A stretch of DNA of 64,000 nucleotides from ZC4RG30 sp039932715. GTDB taxonomy: Bacteria; Pseudomonadota; Gammaproteobacteria; Steroidobacterales; Steroidobacteraceae. Of the stretch, positions 17,691 through 26,107 are shown piece after piece. Numbering within the stretch: the stretch's first letter is position 1; every line of letters begins with the position of its first letter. The translations under genes were made by a program, and so were the position numbers. The stretch is taken from contig JBDTPN010000012.1 of the NCBI GenBank assembly GCA_039932715.1, positions 19,079 through 83,078 on the forward strand, read 5' to 3'. The notes below the pieces were generated by a model. The model had not been told where the DNA came from. It worked only from the letters and a program-made list of their open reading frames with translations, and made no database searches.

Positions 17691-18698
17691 ATGGACAAGG
17701 GGAACACCGCCCAATTCGAACTGCCCAATCGGCGCACCGTGCTGCGCGCGGGCGCGGCCTTGGCCACAGGCGCCATTCTGGCCGGCGCGCGCGGGGCCGT
17801 GGCAGCAGATGCCGCCGCGGCTGGCAGTTCCATCGACAGCAGCCCGGTGGACGCGCGACTGCTCCCCGGCTTCAAGCTCGAAAAGGTCAAGACCAACGGG
17901 GCAACACTGCACACCGTAGTCGGTGGCAGTGGCCCGCCTCTGCTGCTGATACACGGCGCGCCATTGACCCACCTGTCCTGGTATCGCGTGGCCCCGGAGT
18001 TGGCAAAGAAGTACACCGTCATCGCACCAGACCTGCGCGGCTACGGCGACAGCAGCAAGCCCGAAGATGGTGAAAACCACATCAACTACTCCAAGCGCAC
18101 CATGGGGCAGGACAAGATCGAATTGATGAAGCATTTTGGCTTTGACCGCTTTGCTGTGGTCGGCCATGACCGCGGCGGACGCGTCGCGCATCGACTGGCA
18201 CTCGATCACCCGCAGGCTGTATCACGCATGGCGGTGATCGACATCGTGCCCACGTACTACTTGTATACGCACTTGACCAAGGCCTTCGTGGACGCGTACT
18301 TCCACTGGTTCCTGTATATCCGTCCCGCGCCGTTCCCCGAGAAGATCCTCAACGGCGACGTGGAGGGAAACTTCGGACGTGGCGCGCCACCGGAACTGCG
18401 CGCCGAGTATCTGCGCGCTTACCGCGATCCCGCGAATGTGCACGGGATGTGCGAGGACTACCGCGCCTCGGCTGGTGTGGACATGCAGTACGACGAGGCA
18501 GATATCAACAAGAAGATAGCTTGCCCCCTGCACGTGCTGTGGGCAAAGGAAGGTGCGATGGGGCGGATGTATGACGTGCTGGGCATCTGGAAAGAACACG
18601 GCTCGACGGTCACTGGCGCTGCAATGCCCGGCGGCCACAACTTCCAGGAGACGCACCCACAGGAAACCCTGGCTCAGTTATTGCCATTCCTTGGGTAA
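17691..18698 (+). CDS. TAT-exported alpha/beta hydrolase, fluoroacetate-dehalogenase-like
   Basis: Alpha/beta hydrolase of 335 residues. The nucleophile elbow is GHDRGGR with Asp160 as nucleophile, Arg161 and Arg164 as the carboxylate-binding pair, His205-Trp206 as the halide-pocket pair (YFHWFLY), Tyr in CEDYRASAGVD and His near the C-terminus in PGGHNFQE. These match the positions known in fluoroacetate dehalogenase (DRxxR, HW, Y). The oxyanion segment is LLIHGAPLTHLSW. Unlike characterised cytosolic enzymes, the N-terminus has a twin-arginine signal (NRRTVLRAG, then a hydrophobic stretch ending AVAADA). The ATG is preceded by AGGAAG. It is divergent from the ankyrin-led operon and 222 bases upstream of the TonB receptor. 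An epoxide hydrolase or ester hydrolase role remains possible. Confidence 0.85.
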   Translation: MDKGNTAQFELPNRRTVLRAGAALATGAILAGARGAVAADAAAAGSSIDSSPVDARLLPGFKLEKVKTNGATLHTVVGGSGPPLLLIHGAPLTHLSWYRVAPELAKKYTVIAPDLRGYGDSSKPEDGENHINYSKRTMGQDKIELMKHFGFDRFAVVGHDRGGRVAHRLALDHPQAVSRMAVIDIVPTYYLYTHLTKAFVDAYFHWFLYIRPAPFPEKILNGDVEGNFGRGAPPELRAEYLRAYRDPANVHGMCEDYRASAGVDMQYDEADINKKIACPLHVLWAKEGAMGRMYDVLGIWKEHGSTVTGAAMPGGHNFQETHPQETLAQLLPFLG

Positions 18699-18920
18699 TA
18701 GCCACCCTCTTCCGCAATAAGCATTGCGCTGTTCCGCTGGAGTCAAGTTCGCAGAGCGAACTCGCGGCAGCATCGGCCCTGATCCCGGAGTGTTGGTAAA
18801 AGGCCTCAGCCTTGCCCAACTTTCCGGATGACGCGAGCGGGAGGGCTGTCAATTCGAGCCTCGGATAACCGGGTTCGCGTGCGCGCTTCCGATTTCACAA
18901 GAATTGACTAGGGGGCGATA

Positions 18921-21900
18921 ATGACCAGCATTCCCGGCGCAAACGGCGCATCCGCGCGTAATTCCCATTGGCTGATCCATGCCGCTGTCGCGGCAGCGAT
19001 CGCCTCCAGCATGACGTTACCCGTCATGGCTGCCGAACCGGCAGCCAGCGAACTCCAGGAAGTGACTGTCACGGGCTCGCGCATCGTGCGCCGTGACACA
19101 GAAACCACAAGCCCCCTGATGACGGTTGACAAGGAAGTGCTTGAAAAGAGCGCGTTCATCTCGATCGAGCAGTCGCTCAACGAACTGCCCCAGTTCATGG
19201 CGGGCGGTGCCCTGTTTGGCGCCGGCGCGGTGACCGGCCTTACGGCTGCCGGCGACGTGGCTGGCGGTGCCGGCACGGGCAACATGTTCGACACCGCGCG
19301 CCCGATAGACAATGCGCGCGTTGGTCAATTTACGCCCGGCGCCGCCACCCTCAACCTGCGCGGTCTGGGCCCCAATCGGCAGTTGACGCTGATCGACGGC
19401 CGTCGCGCCGTCCCCAGCAATGCCTCGGGTGTCATCGACCTCAATACCATTCCCCAGATCGCCATTGGCAGCATTGAGGTCATCACCGGTGGTGCATCTT
19501 CGGTGTATGGCGCCGACGCGTTGGCTGGTGTCACCAATATCAAGCTGCGCGACAATTTTGATGGTGTGCAGGTGCGTGCCCGCGGCGGCATCAACGAGCA
19601 TGGCGGCGACGGCCAGGAATGGCAGTTCTCGACCCTGATGGGCCTCAACGTCGGCGACAAGGGGCACGCCATGGTCGCCATGGACTACAGCAAGCGCCAG
19701 ATCGCCTATTGGGAAAACCGCGGCTTCTTCAAAGAGGCCATGCAGTCGCCCCTGTCGGGCTCCGGCAACTACCTGTTTGGCTGGTATCCCGGCTACACGC
19801 CGGGCACCGCGCCCTGCAATGCCGCTTCCTGCGTGGTCACCAGCCTTGCAGCCACGGCCGGGGGCGGCAGCAATCAGGCCTTTAACAACACATGGGCTGG
19901 CAACGGCCCGACGCAGACCGCCATCAACGCGGTTTTCGGCGACCGCACCTGTGGCGCCGCGGTCAACTGCGTCACCAATGCCCTGGGGGGATATCTCTTC
20001 AATCCCGACGGCACGTTGTTCACGCTGCGGTCCTCGGCCACACTCAGCGGGGTATCAACGCAATATGGGCCGCAAAGTTTCACCGGCATATTGGGGGGCA
20101 CCAAAGAACACCCGGACGAAGTGAACTGCGGTTACGCAGCAGGCATCGTCAACACCGTGCCGGGCTATCAGACCAACTGCGCGCCAGCCCTCAGCCGTGT
20201 GGACTATGGCCGTCGGCTGACCAGTCCCCACGAGGGCTTCACGCTGCTGGGCTCGGCGGACTACGACATTTCCGAGCACGTCAACGCCTACACGGTCATC
20301 AATTTCGCCACTTCCCAAACCGAGACGCGCCGCGAGCCTGCGCCCACCAGCGGTAACTTTGCCGTGGCAATCCCCTATGCGTCGGATCCCAACACCAAGT
20401 ACCTGCCGTCCATCGTGCAGAGCCCCACACTGGGCCTTTCCGTCGGCGACACGCTTCCTGACTATCGCGTGGGCGGCAAACGCGGCACCAACTGCGCAAA
20501 CACCGGCGGCTGCACCATGCAGCAGGCCTTCCCGGTTAGCCCCGAACTGCGCACCCTGCTCAATTCCCGACCTAACGTCACCCTCAACAATGCGGCTTCG
20601 CCATTCAACGGACAAACGGTTTGCGAGCTGCGCGAGGTTGACTCCAACGCCGGCAACGCGGGACACACCGTGCAGGTGCCGGCGTCGGGCTCGACCCCGG
20701 CCTACACCGTGCAGATAGACCCCAACACGGGCGAGACCTTCAAGACCTGCGGTCCCAACTCTGCCTGGCGCCTGCAGAACCAGCTGGGGTACCTTCCCCC
20801 TCGTGGCACGGAAAACAACACGACCACCTACCAGGTTACTGCCGGCCTCAAGGGCGACCTGCACGTGTCCGACTGGACCTGGGACACATTCATAACCGCC
20901 GGCGAATCAAATACGTTGACCGAGTACGTCGGCTACATCTCGGCGGTCAACTATGCTGCCATCCTTTCAGCTCCGAACTATGGGCAGGGATACACCGCAA
21001 GAAGCAATGGCGTCTCGAACAAGCAGTTGAGCTGCACCAGCGGCCTCAATCCGTACGCGCAGTCAATAGGCGCCCTCGTGCCATCTCAGGACTGCATCGA
21101 CGCCATCACGTCCAACCAGTCGGACCGCCAATCGATGAAGCAGTACGAAAGCCAGCTCAACCTGCAGGGCCGGCTGTTCGCACTGCCTGCCGGTGACGTG
21201 CGTTCAGCTATCGGCTTCAGCTGGCGCAAGAACGACTACAACTACACCCCGGACTCGCTGCGCGAGAGCGACTACATCGCCGACACTTCCGCGGGCCAGT
21301 TCGGCGTGGGCTACGTCAACGGCGATGTGTCCGTGAAGGAATACTACGGAGAGTTGCTGATCCCCCTGCTCAAGGATCTGCCTGCCGTGCGCGCCCTCGA
21401 GCTGGAGCTGGGCGGTCGCTACTCCCTGTATTCCACCGGGCAGGATGTTCCCACCTACAAGGCGCAGCTGAGCTGGGAACCCCTGCAGTGGATGCGGGTG
21501 CGCGGCGGATACAACCGGGCTGAGCGAACACCCAACATTGCCGAGCTATACACCACTGCCACCGTCAGCTCGCAGCTGTCGGGAATTGGCTCTGACCCCT
21601 GCTCTAGCGTCGTGGCTAATACGTTGCCTGGCAAGTCGAACGCCCCGGACAATCCCAACCGCGCCCAGCTGCAGGCGGAGTGCTCGGCACAGATCAACCT
21701 TTATGGTGGCAATAACGCCTCGACCTACCACGCGAGCCCCAATACCTTCGCCCCTATCGGCGGTGTGCTGACCTTTGCGGGCAATCCCGACCTCAAGAGC
21801 GAGAAGGGTGACACCTGGACGGCCGGCGTGGTCCTGAGTTCGCCGTTCGAGAATGCACTGGCGCACCGCATCACGGCCACCATCGACTGGTACAGCATCA

Positions 21901-22595
21901 AGATCTCTGATGCCATCGACGTGCTGAGTGGCCAGAACATCCTCAATGCCTGCTTCAACGTGGATGGATCGAACCCCACCTACTCGCTCAATGATCCGAG
22001 CGGATCCTGCAAGCGGATCGTGCGCGATCCGGTGGTCGGCAGCGTCAGCACCATGAATTCCGTCTATGCCAATACTGGTGATATCTCGACGGAAGGTGTC
22101 GACTTCACGATCAACTGGGCGGCCCCGTTCGCAGACATGGGTCTCGACCGGATACCGGGCACACTGTCTGTGGCTCTCAATGCCAATTACCTGATCGACC
22201 AGAGCCTGCCGGTGACGGTGGGTGGCGACCAGCAGAACTACGCGGGCTACGTTGGCGCGTCCAAGTACCAGACCAACACCACGATTGGCTATACCTGGGA
22301 CGTCAGCCGCATCTCGCTTAACTGGCTGTGGCATAACGGCACACAAGGCCTCACTGCCACCAACAGGCCGACCACGCTCAACGCCGGATATCCGTCGGGC
22401 AGCCTGTTCAACCTGTCGGGTGGGACGAAGTTCGGCAACGTGGACGTATCGTTGAATATCAACAACCTGTTCGACACCAAGCCGCAGCCCGCCGGTTATG
22501 CTTATGCGGATGCTTACCAGGGCTTCGGAACTTACGATCCGTATGCTGATCTGGTGGGCCGTCGTTACTCTATCAACCTGACCATGAACTTCTAG
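18921..22595 (+). CDS. TonB-dependent outer-membrane receptor
   Basis: Outer-membrane protein of 1224 residues, long for the family. A signal region at residues 1-36 ends PVMAAEPAA, a short periplasmic TonB-contact segment (LQEVTVTGSRIVRRDTE) follows, then a plug domain containing NLRGLGPNRQLTLIDGRRAV and GGASSVYGADALAGV. The large beta barrel has unusually long extracellular loops rich in Gly, Asn and paired cysteines. The C-terminus YSINLTMNF ends in phenylalanine, the signal for outer-membrane assembly. The ATG has AGGGGG upstream. It imports a large or scarce substrate using TonB energy; neighbouring secreted hydrolases suggest an organic substrate and not iron, but this is inference. The 222 bases upstream of it contain no feature I can name. 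A strong terminator follows. Confidence 0.95.
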   Translation: MTSIPGANGASARNSHWLIHAAVAAAIASSMTLPVMAAEPAASELQEVTVTGSRIVRRDTETTSPLMTVDKEVLEKSAFISIEQSLNELPQFMAGGALFGAGAVTGLTAAGDVAGGAGTGNMFDTARPIDNARVGQFTPGAATLNLRGLGPNRQLTLIDGRRAVPSNASGVIDLNTIPQIAIGSIEVITGGASSVYGADALAGVTNIKLRDNFDGVQVRARGGINEHGGDGQEWQFSTLMGLNVGDKGHAMVAMDYSKRQIAYWENRGFFKEAMQSPLSGSGNYLFGWYPGYTPGTAPCNAASCVVTSLAATAGGGSNQAFNNTWAGNGPTQTAINAVFGDRTCGAAVNCVTNALGGYLFNPDGTLFTLRSSATLSGVSTQYGPQSFTGILGGTKEHPDEVNCGYAAGIVNTVPGYQTNCAPALSRVDYGRRLTSPHEGFTLLGSADYDISEHVNAYTVINFATSQTETRREPAPTSGNFAVAIPYASDPNTKYLPSIVQSPTLGLSVGDTLPDYRVGGKRGTNCANTGGCTMQQAFPVSPELRTLLNSRPNVTLNNAASPFNGQTVCELREVDSNAGNAGHTVQVPASGSTPAYTVQIDPNTGETFKTCGPNSAWRLQNQLGYLPPRGTENNTTTYQVTAGLKGDLHVSDWTWDTFITAGESNTLTEYVGYISAVNYAAILSAPNYGQGYTARSNGVSNKQLSCTSGLNPYAQSIGALVPSQDCIDAITSNQSDRQSMKQYESQLNLQGRLFALPAGDVRSAIGFSWRKNDYNYTPDSLRESDYIADTSAGQFGVGYVNGDVSVKEYYGELLIPLLKDLPAVRALELELGGRYSLYSTGQDVPTYKAQLSWEPLQWMRVRGGYNRAERTPNIAELYTTATVSSQLSGIGSDPCSSVVANTLPGKSNAPDNPNRAQLQAECSAQINLYGGNNASTYHASPNTFAPIGGVLTFAGNPDLKSEKGDTWTAGVVLSSPFENALAHRITATIDWYSIKISDAIDVLSGQNILNACFNVDGSNPTYSLNDPSGSCKRIVRDPVVGSVSTMNSVYANTGDISTEGVDFTINWAAPFADMGLDRIPGTLSVALNANYLIDQSLPVTVGGDQQNYAGYVGASKYQTNTTIGYTWDVSRISLNWLWHNGTQGLTATNRPTTLNAGYPSGSLFNLSGGTKFGNVDVSLNINNLFDTKPQPAGYAYADAYQGFGTYDPYADLVGRRYSINLTMNF

Positions 22596-22620
22596 GCTTC
22601 ACGCTGGACGTTACTTGCGG

Positions 22621-22651
22621 CCCCGGTAGTGCAAACTACCGGGGCTTTTTT
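22621..22651 (+). terminator. Rho-independent terminator after the TonB receptor
   Basis: A perfect ten-base-pair stem (CCCCGGTAGT paired with ACTACCGGGG) closes a GCAA tetraloop and is followed by C and six T. It lies 25 bases after the receptor stop and before the DUF6152 gene, so receptor transcription should end here and the next pair of genes needs its own promoter or read-through. Confidence 0.93.
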
Positions 22652-22675
22652 ACTGGTGCTGGAGGAATGGCAGAA

Positions 22676-23104
22676 ATGGTGATGGCACGGAGCAGGCGCA
22701 GCGTTCGCGCAATTTTTCTCGCAACGATGGCGGTGGCCTTTCCGTTCATGGTGGCCCGTCCGGCGCATGCGCACCACTCGTTCGCGATGTTCGACAATGA
22801 ACATCAGGTCAAGGTCACCGGCACAGTGACCAAGTTCGAATGGCAGAACCCCCACATCTACATCTTCGCCACCGGCGGCGAGGCCGGCAAGGAAGCCAAG
22901 GCATGGACCATTGAGGGCGCCAGTCCCGGCATCCTCAATCGCATTGGCTGGAAGTTCAACATCGTGAAGCCGGGCGACAAGGTGATGATGATCATCGCGC
23001 CCCTGCGCTCGGGCGAACCGGGAGGCCTGCTTAAGGAGATCACGTTGCCCGACGGCCGCTTGCTCAACAACGGCAATTTCGCCGGTCCGGCATTGATCCA
23101 CTGA
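22676..23104 (+). CDS. DUF6152 family secreted protein
   Basis: Small secreted protein of 142 residues. After a signal peptide (basic MVMARSRRSVRA, hydrophobic core, cleavage after AHA) the mature protein begins HHSFAMFDNEHQVKVTGTV, the hallmark of DUF6152, and continues with FEWQNPHIYIF and PGDKVMMIIAPLRSG, a short beta-barrel-like domain. The start at 22676 lies nine bases after GGAGGA; the ATG at 22667 directly abuts that Shine-Dalgarno sequence and is unlikely. It is followed after 12 bases by a secreted protein gene that often accompanies DUF6152, so the two form one unit. The HH near the mature N-terminus could bind a metal. Function unknown. Confidence 0.9.
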   Translation: MVMARSRRSVRAIFLATMAVAFPFMVARPAHAHHSFAMFDNEHQVKVTGTVTKFEWQNPHIYIFATGGEAGKEAKAWTIEGASPGILNRIGWKFNIVKPGDKVMMIIAPLRSGEPGGLLKEITLPDGRLLNNGNFAGPALIH

Positions 23105-23116
23105 CGCGAGGCACAT

Positions 23117-23884
23117 GTGAAATCAATATCGCTGTTGTGCGCCACGACGTTGACGTTTGTTTGCCTTCCGACGCTGGCTGCAACTTCCCCGGCAGCCCCG
23201 CAGCCCGTGCCACGCATAGAGGGCGTGAATTTCTCCGGCGCCTGGGAAGACCCAATTCCGGCAGAGATACTGCGTCCGGCAGGTTCCCCGCCTGCGCCGC
23301 GCGTAGTGCCCGATGCTCCGCTCAATGACAAGGCGCGCGCCGAGATGGCGGCCCGCCGCGCGGCGCAGCAGGCCAAGCCGGCCACCGAGCTCACCGGGGG
23401 CGCAGCCTGCATGCCGGGCGGTTTCCCCGGAATGATGGGGCCAGTGTTCCCGCTGGAAGTGCTGCAGTCCCCGGGCCAGGTCACCATCATCGCCGAGGCC
23501 TTCGCACAGGTTCGCCGCATCTACCTCAACGAAAAACAGATAGCCGTAGAGGACGCCGAGCCGCTGTTCTGGGGCCACTCCGTGGGCCGCTGGCAAGGCA
23601 ATACGCTGATGGTCAACACCATCGGATTAAAGGACAACGTGCGCATGAGCGGCGTGCCGCATTCCCTCAACATGCGCATCGATGAGCGCATCGTGGTGAC
23701 CTCCTCCGACACCTGGGAGGATCACATCACCATTACAGATCCGGAATACCTCACCGGTCCCTGGACCTGGACGTATAAATACAACCGCCGCAAGGACTAC
23801 AAGATCAACGAGTACGTCTGCGAGGACAACCGCCTTTATCTGGATCCGGCAACCGGCCAGCAGAAATTGCGCCTGGGAGAATAA
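23117..23884 (+). CDS. secreted protein of unknown function, partner of DUF6152
   Basis: Protein of 255 residues with a signal peptide (MKSISLLCATTLTFVCLPTL, cleavage after AA). The mature part holds a central block ACMPGGFPGMMGPV, then VRRIYLNEKQI, GHSVGRWQGNTLMVNTIGL, a strand-rich region with HITITDPEYLTGPWTW, and KINEYVCEDN. The same pattern in the same order appears in the C-terminal halves of the two ~490-residue proteins at 7076-8539 and 9850-11325, so all three probably share one domain. The GTG start is supported by GAGG about six bases upstream. It is likely co-transcribed with DUF6152. I know no biochemical function for this family. Confidence 0.78.
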   Translation: MKSISLLCATTLTFVCLPTLAATSPAAPQPVPRIEGVNFSGAWEDPIPAEILRPAGSPPAPRVVPDAPLNDKARAEMAARRAAQQAKPATELTGGAACMPGGFPGMMGPVFPLEVLQSPGQVTIIAEAFAQVRRIYLNEKQIAVEDAEPLFWGHSVGRWQGNTLMVNTIGLKDNVRMSGVPHSLNMRIDERIVVTSSDTWEDHITITDPEYLTGPWTWTYKYNRRKDYKINEYVCEDNRLYLDPATGQQKLRLGE

Positions 23885-23903
23885 CCTCAGGCCGTCTTGA
23901 CGG

Positions 23904-24944
23904 TCAGGGCCGCAGTGGAATGTCGCGGATGAACTGGGAAACAATCCACTTCTCCCCCGCCGTGGGCGGCGAACCGGTATGCAGCATGTTGCGATCGGCC
24001 GAACGATCCTGGTGCGAGTTGATGAAATACAGCCCGTCACCCCCGGTGCCGCGATTCACCAGCCGCAGCGTGGGGAAAGTGGTTTCGCCCCCCGCGTAAT
24101 CATCGTTGAGGTAAAGCAGGAAAGTGATCAAACGCTGGCCCTGCTCGCGGATCTGCTGCTGGTAGTCCGGTGCATTCATATCGATGAAATCAAAATGCGG
24201 CGTGATCTGCTGACCCACGTCGTAGTGCAACACCATCGGGGCTTCGAACTGCTGCATGCGCTGCCCGGAGGTTGCGGCCATGCGCGCCTGCAGCAGAAAC
24301 TGCACTACATCCAGCGTTGCATAGTCGAAGTTGGCAACGGTGTTGCTGCGCATCTGGTGAACTTCGTCGCGTCGGCTCACTGCATCGTAGACCGTGGCAC
24401 GCTCGAGACGTCCGCGTGCCCGCCCCATCAGCCAGGCACAAACCCGGGGCGGCGCTAACTGCTGTACGCGGTGGACCTTGGGATGCAGCGCCACGCAATT
24501 TGCAGGACGCAGCCATTCGTTTAGACGGACACCCGTTGCCAGCGCAGGCCAGTTGACCTGGTCATCTGCCGGCAAGCCTTCTGCCTGCAGACTCAGCAAC
24601 TGACCGCGAGCGGACTCATCGCCCGCCTGCGCGGCAGCGCCCAGCAAGCGTATCGATGTGGGCCAATCCTGCGGCAGGTATGCGCCCGCTGCTGTCAGCG
24701 CTGCAACCCGGGCAAGTGCGCGTCCTTCGCCCGCGCGCGCCGCCTCTGCGATAAATGAGACACCCTGTTCCGGAATCCTCGGTACCCGGTCGCCCGTCAG
24801 CAAACGATGCCCCAATTCCGACATGGCCTGCGCGTCGCCATCCCGTGTAGCGCGGGTCAATTTGGCTATCGCCTCTTCATGGCGGCCTGAGGAGGCGAGT
24901 TCACGTGCCGCGAGCAACGCTGCCGATACGATAACGTCCGTCAC
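23904..24944 (-). CDS. prolyl 4-hydroxylase-like 2OG-Fe(II) oxygenase with Sel1-like N-terminal repeats
   Basis: Protein of 346 residues. The first ~120 residues form three or four Sel1-like alpha-helical repeats (EEAIAKLTRATRDGDAQAMS, EQGVSFIAEAARAGEGRALA, PTSIRLLGAAAQAGDESARG). The C-terminal ~170 residues are a 2-oxoglutarate/Fe(II) dioxygenase of the prolyl 4-hydroxylase type: iron ligands His and Asp in ITPHFDFID, the second His in RNMLHTGSPP, and the 2-oxoglutarate-binding Lys in GEKWIVSQFIRD. The segment YLNDDYAGGETTFP is typical. No signal peptide is present, so it is probably cytosolic and hydroxylates proline in a protein or peptide. It is divergent from the AraC regulator. The repeats may recruit the target protein (inference). 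Confidence 0.9.
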   Translation of the reverse strand: MTDVIVSAALLAARELASSGRHEEAIAKLTRATRDGDAQAMSELGHRLLTGDRVPRIPEQGVSFIAEAARAGEGRALARVAALTAAGAYLPQDWPTSIRLLGAAAQAGDESARGQLLSLQAEGLPADDQVNWPALATGVRLNEWLRPANCVALHPKVHRVQQLAPPRVCAWLMGRARGRLERATVYDAVSRRDEVHQMRSNTVANFDYATLDVVQFLLQARMAATSGQRMQQFEAPMVLHYDVGQQITPHFDFIDMNAPDYQQQIREQGQRLITFLLYLNDDYAGGETTFPTLRLVNRGTGGDGLYFINSHQDRSADRNMLHTGSPPTAGEKWIVSQFIRDIPLRP

Positions 24945-25076
24945 TCTCCCGCTCCCTGACGCGTTGCACAGTTGACATGCGCACTCGGTCCATCCTATAG
25001 GACATGAGCGTGTAAACGAAGACTGTGGGACCGATGCCCGGGCACGGTCACCGTGGCTAGATTCAAGGGGGATGAC

Positions 25077-26036
25077 GTGCAGAACATCAGGCCGCAGGAG
25101 TCGCCAGGCAGGCCAGCATCTGTCGATTGGAAGTTGCCGAATGCGTCACGATCAACCGTGGTGGCAGGGCCACAGTGCTGGGACACCGGCCTATATCTTG
25201 CACATCTCGGACCCATTCGCCTGGTCAAGATGACTTGCGAGCGCGATTCGGTCCACCACCATACCGGCGCAACAAGTCCCGCGTCTCCCCAATATGCATT
25301 TCTTGTCCAGGCGCGCGGCATGGGGCAACTGCTTCACTACGGACACCAAGAGTTGCTGCACGAAGGGGATCTGGTGCTTTGCGATCTGGCATTGACACGC
25401 TCGTACCACGCCGAGGAACGGGCTGAGCTTGTGATGCTGCATGTGCCCGCGAACATCATGGAGGAGCATCTGCCTTCACCCGAGCCATTTTGCGGCCTGC
25501 GCCTTGGCGCTGCGCAGGGACTGGCACATCCGGTGACTTCACTGGTCCTCGACCTGTGCACGCGCCTGGATGACGGATTGCCCGTGGATTTCCAGGATCG
25601 GGTGGCCCGTCATCTGCTTGACTTGATCGCGACCTGCTATGCCATCGCCTTCGACTCACTGGCGATGGGGGCCTCATCGATTCTCAGCGGCCGCTACGCG
25701 AAGACCAGGCTATTGATCGAACAAAACCTGCGTGACCCCGACCTGAGTCCGTCATCCATTGCCGACCAGATAAAGGTCTCGTCACGGTACCTGAGGATGA
25801 TTTTTGCCACGGGAAGCGAGACGGCCTCGGCGTATATCCTGAGACGTCGTCTCGAGGAATGCGCGCGTCAATTGTCCGACCCTGCATGGCGCGGCCATTC
25901 CACTACAAAGATCGCTTTTGCCTGGGGCTTCAACAGCGCACCGCACTTTACGCGCAGTTTTCGCGGGCGCTACGGCGTCTCGCCGCGTCATTACCGACTG
26001 CTGCACCAGGGAAGTGAACTGCAGAAAAAGCGCTGA
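25077..26036 (+). CDS. AraC-family transcriptional regulator
   Basis: Regulator of about 319 residues. The N-terminal part (to about 190) fits an AraC-type ligand-binding beta barrel, with RGMGQLLHYGHQELLHEGDL and LCDLALTRSYHAEERAELVM. The C-terminal ~100 residues are the paired HTH domain: first helix pair around PSSIADQIKVSSRYLRMIF, second around TKIAFAWGFNSAPHFTRSF with the classic RYGVSPRHYR ending. I chose the GTG at 25077 because AAGGGGG lies just upstream; an in-frame GTG at 25053 is possible. It converges on pobA with a 71-base gap, and AraC-type proteins commonly activate pobA, so control of pobA or of nearby aromatic genes is a reasonable inference. Confidence 0.9.
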   Translation: MQNIRPQESPGRPASVDWKLPNASRSTVVAGPQCWDTGLYLAHLGPIRLVKMTCERDSVHHHTGATSPASPQYAFLVQARGMGQLLHYGHQELLHEGDLVLCDLALTRSYHAEERAELVMLHVPANIMEEHLPSPEPFCGLRLGAAQGLAHPVTSLVLDLCTRLDDGLPVDFQDRVARHLLDLIATCYAIAFDSLAMGASSILSGRYAKTRLLIEQNLRDPDLSPSSIADQIKVSSRYLRMIFATGSETASAYILRRRLEECARQLSDPAWRGHSTTKIAFAWGFNSAPHFTRSFRGRYGVSPRHYRLLHQGSELQKKR

Positions 26037-26107
26037 CCTGCACGCAATCCGGGCAAGCAAAGTTGCTGTGCGTCCGTGTGGACCCTACCCCCGGATAGCC
26101 CTGGTTT

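Noticed and set aside
26037..26107. Bidirectional terminator between the AraC gene and pobA
   Set aside because: The only repeat found (ATCCGGG with CCCGGAT) has arms about 40 bases apart and no T run.
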